Source: Rothia sp. ZJ932
GTDB lineage: Bacteria; Actinomycetota; Actinomycetes; Actinomycetales; Micrococcaceae
Assembly: GCF_016924835.1 (NCBI RefSeq)
Contig: NZ_CP070480.1
Location: forward strand, 558,001 to 622,000
Reading direction: 5' to 3'
Length of the DNA stretch: 64,000 bases
Part shown: piece after piece, positions 18,456 to 27,139 of the stretch
Numbering within the stretch: position 1 is the stretch's first letter
Layout: every line of letters begins with the position of its first letter
Notes under the pieces: generated by a model
Databases searched by the model: none
Seen by the model: the letters and a program-made list of their open reading frames with translations, nothing else
Told to the model about the DNA's origin: nothing
Position numbers and translations under genes: made by a program

Positions 18456-19469
18456 TTAGGGCGACTTGGGGCGCTCGTACATGCGGTCTACGCTCAGATC
18501 GGTGAAACCTAGTGAGCGGTAGAGACCCATTGCTGGCAGGTTTTCTGCATCAACGTAGAGCACAATGCGGCTGAGCTTTTCGCCGGTGGGCGCGGACGCG
18601 CGAGTCAGGTAATCAATGCCTGCGAGAGTGAGCGCTTTACCGAGTTTTTTACCCTGCCAGGCGGGGGAGACCCCCACCGCGTAGACCTCTCCTTCGGGAG
18701 ACTCCGCGGCAGGAACCGGAATTTTCGTCCAGTGGTAGCCTGCTAGACCGTTGGGTGCTTCTGCGATAAAGAAACCTTCTGCTTGGTACCAGTTGCTGTT
18801 GATGCGCTCTGTAAGATCATCGCGGGTGAGTTTGCCCTGCTCTGGGTGATCAGCAAAAGCTGCTGCGTTGAGGGTGAGCCAGGCGAGCTCCTCCGAATCA
18901 CCTGCGAAAGTTCGTAGGGTAACACCTGGCGGTAGCTGCGTATTTTCGTGGGCTACGCGAATTGTGTGTACGGAGTCATCGGTCAATTCCAGCGCCATCT
19001 TGTGCAGTTCTCTGACCGGGGCCAGCCCGTGTTTTTTGGTGAGGTAGGCAGCAATATCCTGAAGGGAGCCGTCATCGTCCTTTTGTACCTGGTGAACCCA
19101 CGCTGTGTACTGCGCTAGATCGTTCTGCGTCAGAACCTTAGTAAAGATGAAATCGGTAATCTGCGAAGCGATACCGCAGCCGCGCTGAGCGGGGTGGGCT
19201 GCGCCTTCAATAATGCCCGGTGATTCTTGGGTGGGGGTGACAACAACCCACGCCCCTAGTATCTGCCCACAATCGTCTGTGACAGTGAACAGGCGAGCCA
19301 CCCCCGTATCGTCTTGAGCACAGCGGCGAAGGATTACTAGGGTTTGCTCCGAAAAGGGGCTGGTACCGTCATGCGCGGTCACATCAGCAACGAATGTCTC
19401 GAACTTCTTGAGTTGTTCGGGTGTTAGGGCGCTCTCACATGGAGCACGTGTCTGATCATATACCTGCAT
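18456..19469 (-). CDS. mshD: Mycothiol synthase
   Basis: The 337-residue protein holds two tandem GNAT domains, as in MshD, which acetylates Cys-GlcN-Ins in the last step of mycothiol synthesis. The active C-terminal domain has the acetyl-CoA loop VGVSPAWQGKKLGKALTLAG, then LYVDAENLPAMGLYRSLGFT; the N-terminal domain is degenerate. Mycothiol is restricted to actinobacteria, which supports the taxonomic reading. It lies directly downstream of the GlnR-like regulator on the same strand, as in mycobacteria. Confidence 0.9.
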   Translation of the reverse strand: MQVYDQTRAPCESALTPEQLKKFETFVADVTAHDGTSPFSEQTLVILRRCAQDDTGVARLFTVTDDCGQILGAWVVVTPTQESPGIIEGAAHPAQRGCGIASQITDFIFTKVLTQNDLAQYTAWVHQVQKDDDGSLQDIAAYLTKKHGLAPVRELHKMALELTDDSVHTIRVAHENTQLPPGVTLRTFAGDSEELAWLTLNAAAFADHPEQGKLTRDDLTERINSNWYQAEGFFIAEAPNGLAGYHWTKIPVPAAESPEGEVYAVGVSPAWQGKKLGKALTLAGIDYLTRASAPTGEKLSRIVLYVDAENLPAMGLYRSLGFTDLSVDRMYERPKSP

Positions 19470-19568
19470 AAACGTACGACCTTTTCAACAGATGGTTAGT
19501 ACATAAACAACTGTACTTGCTGTTACCGCCATCTCACACGCTTTTGATGCTTCTTTCGGACTCTCAGC

Positions 19569-20255
19569 TTAAGACTCACCGCGGACACTGCTGAAACTAT
19601 AGCCCACATTACGCACAGTTGAAATCAGGTTCTCATGATCAGAACCGAGTTTGGAACGCAAACGACGAACGTGAACGTCCACCGTGCGAGTACCACCGTA
19701 ATAGTCGTAGCCCCAGACCTCAGAAAGAAGCTGCGCACGGGTGAACACACGCCCCGGGTGCTGCGCTAAAAACTTCAGAAGTTCGAATTCCTTATAGGTG
19801 AGGTTGAGCGGTTCACCAGCTAAACGCGCTGTGTACGACGCCTCATCGACAGTGATCTCACCGCTGCGAATGAGATGTTCACCGTCGGTAACGTCTGTAC
19901 TGAGTTGCGCGGTAGCTAGGCGCAATCGCGCCTCCACCTCAGCGGGACCAGCAGTATTGAGCAAAATATCATCAATCAACCAGGTGCTTGAGACCGCAGC
20001 TAAACCACCCTCCGTGAGCACCATCAGCAGCGGGGAAACCAACCCGGATGATTTGAGTATTTGCGCGGTATTACGCGCCTGAACCAACGACTCGCGGGCA
20101 TCAATTATCACCACTGCCTCCGCCTCGCGGTTCAGCACATCAGCAGGAGTCTGCAACGAAAGTACCTGCGTCTTATGTCCCAGCAAATCAAGGGCAGGAA
20201 GAACATCACTACTCGAATTTGCCGTATCAGACAGCAACACCAGCTGGTTCACCAT
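19569..20255 (-). CDS. glnR: GlnR-type orphan OmpR-family regulator
   Basis: The 228-residue protein has a degenerate receiver domain with a lone conserved Asp in [10 protein letters not shown] near residue 45. A winged-helix DNA-binding domain follows: [20 protein letters not shown], then [20 protein letters not shown]. Actinobacterial GlnR, a nitrogen regulator without a partner kinase, has this layout and also neighbours mshD (Rv0818/Rv0819 in Mycobacterium). The frame opens 45 bases earlier at 20300, but the ATG at 20255 with CGGGG upstream aligns with the family start. Nitrogen control is inferred from family and synteny. Confidence 0.75.
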   Translation of the reverse strand: MVNQLVLLSDTANSSSDVLPALDLLGHKTQVLSLQTPADVLNREAEAVVIIDARESLVQARNTAQILKSSGLVSPLLMVLTEGGLAAVSSTWLIDDILLNTAGPAEVEARLRLATAQLSTDVTDGEHLIRSGEITVDEASYTARLAGEPLNLTYKEFELLKFLAQHPGRVFTRAQLLSEVWGYDYYGGTRTVDVHVRRLRSKLGSDHENLISTVRNVGYSFSSVRGES

Positions 20256-20403
20256 CACACCCCGATTCTTCACCCACAGACCCAAATACTGCACTTTCAA
20301 AAATTAATACTACAAAACACAACCGTTAACCTTTAGAAAAGCTGTTTCACAGTACAAGATGGTTTAATAAGTATTCCGCTAGCGACAAGGGGAAACTCCG
20401 CCC

Positions 20404-21162
20404 GTGCCACCTTACGAGCAAGACGCACACACTACCAAGCTGCGCACCTTCGTCCCCGAGCTCAGGCAGCTCCGAGATAAACAAAAGCGTAAAATGTATG
20501 AAGGACGCTTGGGTCGGGTAGGGGTATCACAACGTTCTCGGTACACCCTCGTTGCAGCAGCCGCAGGCATATCACTGGTAGCAGTTATCGTTGCTTCCAT
20601 GCTCACACCGGTTGTTTCAGCAGTTGTATGTCTAGTGGCTGTAGCCCTGGTAGCAGGCGGATGGCCCGCAGCAACAGGTATTGCCGAATTACGCGAAACC
20701 CACCGTATTTACTCGCACTCCACCATTATTCTGCTGGCGGGCATTACCTCCGTCCTCTTTGCCCTCATCACCCCTAACGACGACCGCCTGGCAACGGTGC
20801 CGGTCGTAGCTGCCGTAGGCGTAGTCGGTAGTTTTTTATTAGAACTACTGCGCGGTGAGGGCGCTCGCGGACGTTTGGAATCGGTGATCTCGTGTGTGAC
20901 CGGTGTGCTGGCTTCGGTCTCTGCTGCTGGCTGGGTGGCGCTCTCCCGTATGTACAACGACGGCAACAGCGATACCTGGACCATGATGCTGATTGGTCTT
21001 GTGTTTGCGCTGGTGGTCGGACTGCTGGGTACGCGCATCATTGCGGCCGGTCCGCAGGAGGGACCACGGCGCGGTGCCATTACCCTCGGAGTGACACCCG
21101 TAGCTTTTATCGGGGTTCTAAGCTATACAAGTGCGATATTCCTCACCTATGTGTTAGGGTAA
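20404..21162 (+). CDS. Conserved actinobacterial multi-pass membrane protein, function unknown
   Basis: The 252-residue product has a basic soluble N terminus of about 50 residues (KQKRKMYEGRLGR). It is followed by about six or seven hydrophobic helices, with a conserved GIAELRETHR segment between helices 2 and 3. I do not recognise catalytic motifs; some annotators would call it a permease. The GTG start follows GACAAGGGGAAA. It diverges from the GlnR-like gene, and a 36-codon frame follows six bases after its stop. Confidence 0.65.
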   Translation: MPPYEQDAHTTKLRTFVPELRQLRDKQKRKMYEGRLGRVGVSQRSRYTLVAAAAGISLVAVIVASMLTPVVSAVVCLVAVALVAGGWPAATGIAELRETHRIYSHSTIILLAGITSVLFALITPNDDRLATVPVVAAVGVVGSFLLELLRGEGARGRLESVISCVTGVLASVSAAGWVALSRMYNDGNSDTWTMMLIGLVFALVVGLLGTRIIAAGPQEGPRRGAITLGVTPVAFIGVLSYTSAIFLTYVLG

Positions 21163-21167
21163 GAACC

Positions 21168-21278
21168 ATGATTGAAGCTCTAGAAATTTTCTTCCTTTTC
21201 TTGCTCGGTGGTGCTTTCCTGTGCATCGGAGGCGCAGCGTACGCTGTAATTGCTGGCTTGTTCAAGGGACAGAAATAA
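21168..21278 (+). CDS. 36-residue single-span membrane peptide
   Basis: An ATG at 21168 follows AGGGTAAGA and encodes a short protein with one hydrophobic helix (residues 4-30, starting IEALEIFFLFLLGGAFLCIG) and a basic end (FKGQK). It lies five bases after the preceding membrane protein gene and is probably co-transcribed. The size, helix and ribosome site support a real small protein, possibly an accessory subunit of its neighbour. Confidence 0.55.
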   Translation: MIEALEIFFLFLLGGAFLCIGGAAYAVIAGLFKGQK

Positions 21279-21458
21279 AAAGTAACTCCGGTAAGTATCT
21301 GCCGTTGAGTAAAAACGGGGGTGTTGGCTGTGGCGCTAACGCCCCCCTTTTTTCTGTGTCTTGAGCCTGTGAATATTCAGGGTACTGGTGGAACGGATGC
21401 GTTCGCCCGCTAGCGAAGAGGCTTTAGGCTATAGCTGGGTGAGCCCTAGAATGGGGGT

Positions 21459-22139
21459 ATGGCTATTGAAATTCCCACCAATCTTTCTCCTGAACTTGTA
21501 CCCCTTTCATGGTTGCTCGGCACCTGGGAAGGCACCGGCTCGCTGTGGTATGAGGGTTCTGAACAGACTCCTTTCGGTCAGATTATTACCTTCACTCAAG
21601 ACGGGTTGCCCTTTGTGGAGTACCGTGCTGAGTCGTTCTTGCTTGATGACAGCGGTAATAAACTGCGTACTATCTCGGTTGAAACCGGTTTTTGGCAGAT
21701 TGATCGTGAGCAAAAGGACGGCGACGTTGGCCCGGGCTTAGTGCCTGCCGATATTGTGCCCGAGTACTCTGATGCTGAATCCGTTGAAAAGCTGCGTAAC
21801 GCAGACGATGCTTTCAATATCATGGCAACCATTGCCCACCCCGGCGGTATCAGCGAAAACTACGTGGGCATGGTGAAAGGCCCCGTAGTGCGTATGCAAA
21901 CAGGTAACCTGATGCGCGATGAAATTTCGAAAGAATACGCTGGTTCAGTGCGCCTGTGGGGGCTGGTCAACGGCAATCTGATGTGGGACTGGGAAACCGC
22001 AAACCCCACCACCAAGAAACTTGAAAAGCACGCCTCAGCTGAACTCCGCAAGACCTCATCGATGACAGGCGATTCTTTGGGTACCTCCATGTTTGGTTCC
22101 TTTGACGATGAATCTAATGCTTCAGAAAGCGGCGAATAA
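21459..22139 (+). CDS. FABP/nitrobindin-like heme-binding beta-barrel protein
   Basis: The 226-residue protein opens with LVPLSWLLGTWEGTGSLWY, the GTWxGxG signature of the actinobacterial DUF1794/nitrobindin family. It continues with strand-rich sequence and a C-terminal tail rich in Ser and Asp. Nitrobindins bind ferric heme and react with NO or peroxynitrite, which would suit a nitrate-respiring cell. Heme binding is not proven from sequence here. It is two bases from ygfZ, so the two genes form an operon. Confidence 0.8.
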   Translation: MAIEIPTNLSPELVPLSWLLGTWEGTGSLWYEGSEQTPFGQIITFTQDGLPFVEYRAESFLLDDSGNKLRTISVETGFWQIDREQKDGDVGPGLVPADIVPEYSDAESVEKLRNADDAFNIMATIAHPGGISENYVGMVKGPVVRMQTGNLMRDEISKEYAGSVRLWGLVNGNLMWDWETANPTTKKLEKHASAELRKTSSMTGDSLGTSMFGSFDDESNASESGE

Positions 22140-22141
22140 AG

Positions 22142-23278
22142 GTGGAGGCATACACCAGCCCCCTGCTCGCTACTCACGGTACTTTCCCCGCGACGGGGGC
22201 GGATGCCGGGGTCGCAGCCCACTACGGCGACCCGGCTCGTGAACAGCGTCAGCTGGCGCGCGCATCTGCCCGCGTTATTGTGGATTACTCACAGTTGGGC
22301 GTCGTGACGGTAACAGGTGAAGACCGCGCCAGTTGGCTGACCACCCTCTCATCTCAGGTAGTGACAGGCCCGCTGGTGGCTCGCGGTGCTGATCTGTTGC
22401 TGCTATCAGCCCAGGGGCGCATTGATTTCTATATGCATGCTCTCGAAAATGACGGCACTATGTGGCTCATCACCGAGGGTTCTCACGCTCAGGCACTCAC
22501 TGACTACCTCAACAGCATGAAGTTTATGCTGCGTGTTGAGATTGCCAACCGTACCGACGATTACGCTGTGGTGGGTTCTACTCGGGACTTCCGCGCAGAT
22601 ACTGATGCTCCTGCTATTTTGCAGAACGCTCGGGTGTGGCAAGATCCCTGGCCCGGCATCGTGCCCGGCGGGTACAGCTACGCCCAGAGTGTGGAGCATC
22701 CGGGGGAGGGCTACCGCTGGTTCCTCTCTATTATCAACCGTGTAGATCTTCCTGCTCTGGCTGAATCTTGCGAGCTTGCCGGAAGCTGGGCTGCCGATGC
22801 CCTGCGTATTGAAGCATGGCGTCCACGCTTTGGCTACGAGGTTGACCATAAGAGTATTCCGCACGAGCTTGATTTGATGCGTACCGCTGTTCACCTGAGT
22901 AAGGGCTGCTATAAAGGTCAAGAAACGGTAGCTCGCGTACACAATCTCGGTCACCCGCCGCGCCGCCTGACCTTCCTTGATCTCGATGGCACAGAGCACA
23001 CCCAGCCGCCGGTAGGCGCTTCAGTGTATTCGGGTACTAAAAAAGTGGGTACTTTAACCTCTGTGGCTCAGCACTTTGAGGCTGGTCCCATCGGTTTAGC
23101 AGTGCTCAAACGCAATGTTGACCCGGCAGCTACGTTAATGGTGCGCGAGGAAATCGCAGGTGAAGAGGGCTCAGCGCCTACTGCCACCGATTACGCAGCG
23201 GCTCAGACCATTATTGTGACACCCGACGCTGGTCAGGTTGCTGGACGCCGCACCATGGGAGATTTCTTCCGAGGCTAG
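22142..23278 (+). CDS. ygfZ: Folate-binding YgfZ/GcvT-like iron-sulfur maintenance protein
   Basis: The 378-residue protein is a GcvT paralogue with the YgfZ signature KGCYKGQE around residue 260, just before the C-terminal barrel. YgfZ (IBA57) uses tetrahydrofolate to help assemble or repair 4Fe-4S enzymes. The GTG start lies two bases after the nitrobindin-like gene, so the two are coupled. The window encodes several Fe-S enzymes (NarG, NarH, MoaA, SdaA) that could need such help; that link is inferred. Confidence 0.88.
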   Translation: MEAYTSPLLATHGTFPATGADAGVAAHYGDPAREQRQLARASARVIVDYSQLGVVTVTGEDRASWLTTLSSQVVTGPLVARGADLLLLSAQGRIDFYMHALENDGTMWLITEGSHAQALTDYLNSMKFMLRVEIANRTDDYAVVGSTRDFRADTDAPAILQNARVWQDPWPGIVPGGYSYAQSVEHPGEGYRWFLSIINRVDLPALAESCELAGSWAADALRIEAWRPRFGYEVDHKSIPHELDLMRTAVHLSKGCYKGQETVARVHNLGHPPRRLTFLDLDGTEHTQPPVGASVYSGTKKVGTLTSVAQHFEAGPIGLAVLKRNVDPAATLMVREEIAGEEGSAPTATDYAAAQTIIVTPDAGQVAGRRTMGDFFRG

Positions 23279-23300
23279 GCTATGTATGAGCTAAAGGTAT

Positions 23301-23350
23301 AAAAAGCTCTGGCGCTTCCCCCCCCCTAGGGGTAAGCGCCAGAGCTTTTT
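23301..23350. terminator. Bidirectional terminator between ygfZ and pfkA
   Basis: AAAAAGCTCTGGCGCTT pairs with AAGCGCCAGAGCTTTTT over 17 bases. The loop contains nine C followed by TAGGGG. The A run and T run allow termination of both converging genes. Confidence 0.85.
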
Positions 23351-23376
23351 AAGAACGAGCGAGAGGCTACACCGGT

Positions 23377-24408
23377 TTAGCGACCGAAGAGAACCTTCGC
23401 TTCATCCCAACGGTGCTGGGGAACGGTCTTGAGTCCGTCGAGTGCTTCAGCAAAATCAACGCGCTTAATATCGGTGCCCTGCAGAGCAACCATCTTGCCC
23501 CAGTCCTTATCGTGAATCATGTCAACGGCGCCCATGCCCAAACGGGTGGCAAGTACACGGTCAAAGCCGGTGGGTGCGCCACCGCGCTGGATATGACCGA
23601 GGGTAGTGTTACGGGTTTCGATGCCGGTGATGCGCTCGATTTCGTGGGTGACGTACTCGCCGATACCACCGAGGCGGGGGCGACCGTCCTTCTCCTGACC
23701 CTTACCTGCAAGAACGTCATCGAAGCCCTCGGGGATGAAGCCCTCAGCAACAACAACCAAGGGGGAACGGCCGCGGTCATGAACTTCCTTGACCCACTGT
23801 GAAACCTGCTCCATGGAGACCTTCTGCTCGGGAATCAGAACAGCGTGGGCACCTGCTGACATGCCTGAATGCAGAGCGATCCAGCCGACGTGGCGACCCA
23901 TAACCTCAGCTACCATGCAGCGGTGGTGTGATTCGCCGGTGGTACGGATGCGGTCCATCGCGTCGGTTGCGATGGAGACAGCAGTGTCAAAGCCGAAAGT
24001 GTAGTCGGTCGCTTGCAGATCGTTATCAATGGTCTTAGGAACACCAACAACGGGTAGACCTGCATCTGCCAGGCGCTTAGCGCCAGCCAGAGTGCCTTCG
24101 CCACCGATGGCGATGATAGCGTCGATGCCGTTCTTCTCTAGCATGATCTCGATATTTTCGGAGCCACCGTGAGGGCCATCGAAGGGGTTGGTGCGTGAGG
24201 TGCCCAAGATAGTGCCACCCTGGCGTGCTAGACCGCGTACCTTGGTGCGGGGAAGATCCATGTAATCGCCCTCTACAACACCGCGCCAACCGTCGCGGAA
24301 ACCAACAAACTCGTAGTCGTAAGTTTTGATGCCGTTGAGTACAGCACCGCGGATTACAGCGTTGAGGCCGGGGCAGTCGCCGCCTGAAGTGAGCAGACCG
24401 ATCTTCAT
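23377..24408 (-). CDS. pfkA: 6-phosphofructokinase, actinobacterial group III type
   Basis: The 343-residue enzyme phosphorylates fructose 6-phosphate. It starts with KIGLLTSGGDCPGLNAVIRG. The nucleotide-binding segment is IGGEGTLAGA, with the small Gly typical of ATP-dependent forms where PPi forms carry Asp. The catalytic segment is GVPKTIDNDL, with Lys where the E. coli ATP enzyme has Gly. This Gly/Lys mix marks the group III enzymes of actinobacteria, usually ATP-dependent and little regulated. AGGAGATCCTCC precedes the ATG. Confidence 0.92.
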   Translation of the reverse strand: MKIGLLTSGGDCPGLNAVIRGAVLNGIKTYDYEFVGFRDGWRGVVEGDYMDLPRTKVRGLARQGGTILGTSRTNPFDGPHGGSENIEIMLEKNGIDAIIAIGGEGTLAGAKRLADAGLPVVGVPKTIDNDLQATDYTFGFDTAVSIATDAMDRIRTTGESHHRCMVAEVMGRHVGWIALHSGMSAGAHAVLIPEQKVSMEQVSQWVKEVHDRGRSPLVVVAEGFIPEGFDDVLAGKGQEKDGRPRLGGIGEYVTHEIERITGIETRNTTLGHIQRGGAPTGFDRVLATRLGMGAVDMIHDKDWGKMVALQGTDIKRVDFAEALDGLKTVPQHRWDEAKVLFGR

Positions 24409-24559
24409 GGAGGATCTCCTAAGTTTTTTTTCCTAGTGGAAAGGTTGATGGGGCTTTTCAGCGGGTAGATAAAACAAATGTGCTAACCCACAGAAAAGCT
24501 GTTGGTTCTATTCTAGTAAACCTGTGCTTGTGTGGGTAACTGTGGGAGTTGAAGTCCCT

Positions 24560-24953
24560 ATGAATTTTCCCTCCCTCTATGACTTCAGCTACTTCATAAG
24601 CCCTGACTGGCCCCATCTAAAAAGTGGCGCTGGTGATCGATGCCGAGAACCCGCGCCGTGCCGTACTTTTTTATACCTGCGAGACGAAATGGGAGCATCA
24701 CCGCTGCGTATTAACGAAATGTTTGCCTTGCTGTACGACAACAGGGGAACACACGAGGAGATGCTTGCTACCAACATCGCCAGTAACGAACTGTTCCCGA
24801 AATAGCCCATACCCGGTGCGCTCGAATGAAACTGTTGCGTTAGATGCCGGTCTCGAGTTCTTTGCGGTGACCACTGGTCTTTATGGGGCTGAGGCGTTTA
24901 GCGGTCGGAGGACCGTGTTAGACAATATAAGCCGGTTTCTCAGCGTCCTATAG
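24560..24953 (+). pseudogene. Probable remnant of an unidentified gene
   Basis: The 620-base gap between pfkA and aspC contains protein-like segments in shifting frames. MNFPSLYDFSYFISPDW begins at 24560. GASPLRINEMFALLYDNRG follows in the same frame up to a stop at 24805. VALDAGLEFFAVTTGLYGAE in another frame ends at 24953. No family is recognised. The balanced amino-acid composition and broken continuity suggest a decayed gene; a short real protein of 82 residues (24560-24805) is the alternative. Confidence 0.35.
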
Positions 24954-24967
24954 GTTGTGCAAGGGAT

Positions 24968-25008
24968 AGAAAAATCGGTGCCTGCTCAGTCAAAGAACAG
25001 GCACCGAT
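24968..25008 (-). terminator. Intrinsic terminator of aspC
   Basis: On the minus strand ATCGGTGCCTG pairs with CAGGCACCGAT over 11 bases around a 13-base loop, followed by TTTTTC. Confidence 0.8.
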
Positions 25009-25029
25009 ATATAATTCAGCGAAGCAACT

Positions 25030-26229
25030 TTAGCGGGCAGTCGCCAGCAGCTTCTGGATGCGTGCTAGGCCTTCTGCAAGGTCATCGTCGCCGAGTGCGT
25101 ACGAAAGACGCAGGTAACCTGAAGGGCCAAATGCCTCGCCGGGCACCACAGCAACCTCGGCTTCAGTCAGAATGATTTCTGCCAGTTCAGCCGAAGTCTG
25201 CGGGGTCTTACCGGCGATTTCTTTGCCGAGCAGCTCACGGACGTCCGCGTAGACATAAAAGGCGCCCTTGGGGGTGGGGCAGTGTACGCCATCAATCGCA
25301 TTCAAGCCCCCAACAATTGTTGCGCGACGGCGGTCAAAGGCGGTGTGCATCTCGTTGACGGCATCAAGTGAACCGGACACCGCGGTCAGAGCTGCAATCT
25401 GGGCAACGTTATTGACGTTAGAGCTCAGGTGTGATTGCAGGTTGGTTGCTGCCTTTACAACATCTGCCGGGCCAATGAGCCAACCGACGCGCCAACCTGT
25501 CATAGCGTAGGTCTTGGCAACGCCGTTGAGAATAACGGTGTTTTTAGCAAGTTCGGGAACAGCCTTGAGAATAGAGGTGAAAGGCACCTCATCGTAGGTG
25601 AGGTGCTCGTAGATTTCGTCGGTGAGCACGAAGATGCCTTTAGCAAGTGCCCACTCGCCGATTGCTTTGGTTTCTTCGGGAGTGTAGACCGCGCCGGTGG
25701 GGTTTGATGGCGAAACGAAAATCAGTGCCTTGGTGTTCTCTGTGTATGCATCTTCGAGCATCTCGGGCGTGACCTTGTATTCAAGGTCAGAGCCTGCGAA
25801 AACTTCAATGGGGTTACCGCCGGCAAGGCGAATTGCCTCGGGGTAGGTAGTCCAGTAGGGCGCGGGCAAAAGTATGTCATCGCCTTTATCAATTACGGTG
25901 GCGAAGGCTTCATACACTGCCTGCTTGCCGCCGTTGGTAACGATCACCTGTGAGGGATCAACCTTTACGCCTGAATCACGCAGGGTCTTTTCTGCAATCG
26001 CTTCTTTGAGTTCAGGCAAACCGGCAGCTGCGGTGTAACGGTGATTTTTGGGGTCACGCACCGCTTTTTCTGCTGCTTCAACGATGTAATCGGGTGTTGG
26101 GAAGTCGGGCTCACCGGCGCCGAAACCAATAACGGGGCGACCTTCTGCTTTCAAAGCCTTAGCTTTGGAATCAACGGCGAGGGTGGCGCTGGGTGCGATA
26201 GCGGCGATGCGCTGGGCGATGCGTGCCAT
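25030..26229 (-). CDS. aspC: Class I pyridoxal-phosphate aminotransferase (aspartate aminotransferase)
   Basis: The 399-residue enzyme is a fold-type I aminotransferase of the AspB/AspC group. It opens [20 protein letters not shown] and has [15 protein letters not shown]. The PLP-lysine is in [17 protein letters not shown] near residue 236, and the substrate-binding Arg is in [10 protein letters not shown] near the end. It interconverts aspartate and oxaloacetate with glutamate. In many actinobacteria it lies immediately upstream of tRNA-Trp and secE, as here, though on the opposite strand. Confidence 0.92.
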   Translation of the reverse strand: MARIAQRIAAIAPSATLAVDSKAKALKAEGRPVIGFGAGEPDFPTPDYIVEAAEKAVRDPKNHRYTAAAGLPELKEAIAEKTLRDSGVKVDPSQVIVTNGGKQAVYEAFATVIDKGDDILLPAPYWTTYPEAIRLAGGNPIEVFAGSDLEYKVTPEMLEDAYTENTKALIFVSPSNPTGAVYTPEETKAIGEWALAKGIFVLTDEIYEHLTYDEVPFTSILKAVPELAKNTVILNGVAKTYAMTGWRVGWLIGPADVVKAATNLQSHLSSNVNNVAQIAALTAVSGSLDAVNEMHTAFDRRRATIVGGLNAIDGVHCPTPKGAFYVYADVRELLGKEIAGKTPQTSAELAEIILTEAEVAVVPGEAFGPSGYLRLSYALGDDDLAEGLARIQKLLATAR

Positions 26230-26550
26230 GGGTGCTCTCTTTCAAAAAGTACAGCGAAGTGTAAAGACTAATCCCCACTGTGTGGTGCTTCGTGGGTTTA
26301 AGCATATTTTAGGTCTGCCTTACTGTGAACCATTTCGCACCGGGTCTGCAGAAGTGAGATGAAATCAACGCCAGTTCTTGAGATGGGGAGGGGGCGACTC
26401 TGTATGTAGCAGGGGTGAGAGGGGGCTGTAGAGGGGCGGACGCGTCCGCCAGCTTTGTTGTTGCGGAGGCGAGAAAACGATGTAAGCGCTGAAACAAACC
26501 CCCAAGAGGCAAAATTGCAAAATCTTTTTCTATGCCCTAAAGTTGTACCT
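26230..26550. other. Gap between aspC and tRNA-Trp, with palindrome
   Basis: No convincing coding frame is seen. The stretch contains a perfect 16-bp palindrome at 26435-26450 and ends in a plus-strand terminator hairpin that no annotated plus-strand gene uses. A short plus-strand transcript is therefore possible. Confidence 0.3.
26435..26450. repeat. Perfect 16-bp palindrome built from the GGACGCG word
   Basis: GGCGGACGCGTCCGCC is fully self-complementary and contains GGACGCG and CGCGTCC overlapping head to head. It is one of many copies of this word in the window. Confidence 0.7.
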
Positions 26551-26576
26551 GTTGTTCGCAACCGAACAACATTTTT
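26551..26576 (+). terminator. Plus-strand terminator-like hairpin upstream of tRNA-Trp
   Basis: GTTGTTCG pairs perfectly with CGAACAAC around CAAC, followed by ATTTTTG. No annotated plus-strand gene precedes it within the gap. Confidence 0.6.
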
Positions 26577-26616
26577 GCTTGTTATCAAGTGAAACCTTGC
26601 GAAACCTATGTTTCAA

Positions 26617-26689
26617 AGGGCGGTGGCTCAATTGGTAGAGCAGCGGTCTCCAAAACCGCAGGTTGCAGGTTCGAGTCCTGTCCGCCCTG
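26617..26689 (+). tRNA. tRNA-Trp (CCA)
   Basis: A 73-base cloverleaf. The acceptor stem AGGGCGG pairs with CCGCCCT, with discriminator G. The anticodon stem GCGGT/ACCGC encloses CTCCAAA, giving anticodon CCA. The T stem is GCAGG/CCTGT. The position immediately before secE is conserved in actinobacteria. Confidence 0.96.
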
Positions 26690-26760
26690 CTTTTACAAAG
26701 CCTCATTAGAAAAATTTTTGACGTTTCGGCGTTGATCATCACGAAAGGGGCTTAGTGCTC

Positions 26761-27018
26761 ATGGCTAAGTCTGTTGCAGCCGCTCACGATTCAGATACGC
26801 AAAAACGCGGTTTCTTTGGTGGAATTTTGCAGTTCATTCGCGAAGTCATCGCAGAACTCAAAAAAGTAACCACCCCCACCGGTAAAGAACTCACCAATTA
26901 CGTGGTTGTTGTCCTCGCGTTTGTGGGGTTCATGTTGCTTCTGATTTTCGGTCTTGACTGGTTGTTCGGTCAGGCTGCTTTCTGGATTTTCGGCAATGGT
27001 GACGTACCCGGTGTCTAA
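26761..27018 (+). CDS. secE: Preprotein translocase subunit SecE
   Basis: The 85-residue membrane protein clamps SecY in the SecYEG channel. It has a charged amphipathic stretch (FIREVIAELKKVTTPTGKEL, residues about 23-42) and then a single transmembrane helix. The ATG at 26761 is preferred; a GTG six bases upstream, closer to AAAGGGG, is the alternative. It is followed by nusG, the usual order. Confidence 0.93.
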   Translation: MAKSVAAAHDSDTQKRGFFGGILQFIREVIAELKKVTTPTGKELTNYVVVVLAFVGFMLLLIFGLDWLFGQAAFWIFGNGDVPGV

Positions 27019-27139
27019 ATGGTTTAGCACCTCCGGCAAAAATAAATTAGACTGTAGCTAAAGACCTTTTAAAACAAAGAACCTTCGTCAAGTGCTCTTG
27101 ATGGGAGGTTCTTTCAGTATCACGAGAAAGCAGGCTGCC

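Noticed and set aside
22406-22999. Minus-strand 197-residue frame inside ygfZ
   Set aside because: ygfZ on the plus strand has the KGCYKGQE signature; the antisense frame has none.
26298-26588. Minus-strand 96-residue frame before tRNA-Trp
   Set aside because: It crosses the orphan terminator and the 16-bp palindrome, with no ribosome site or motif.
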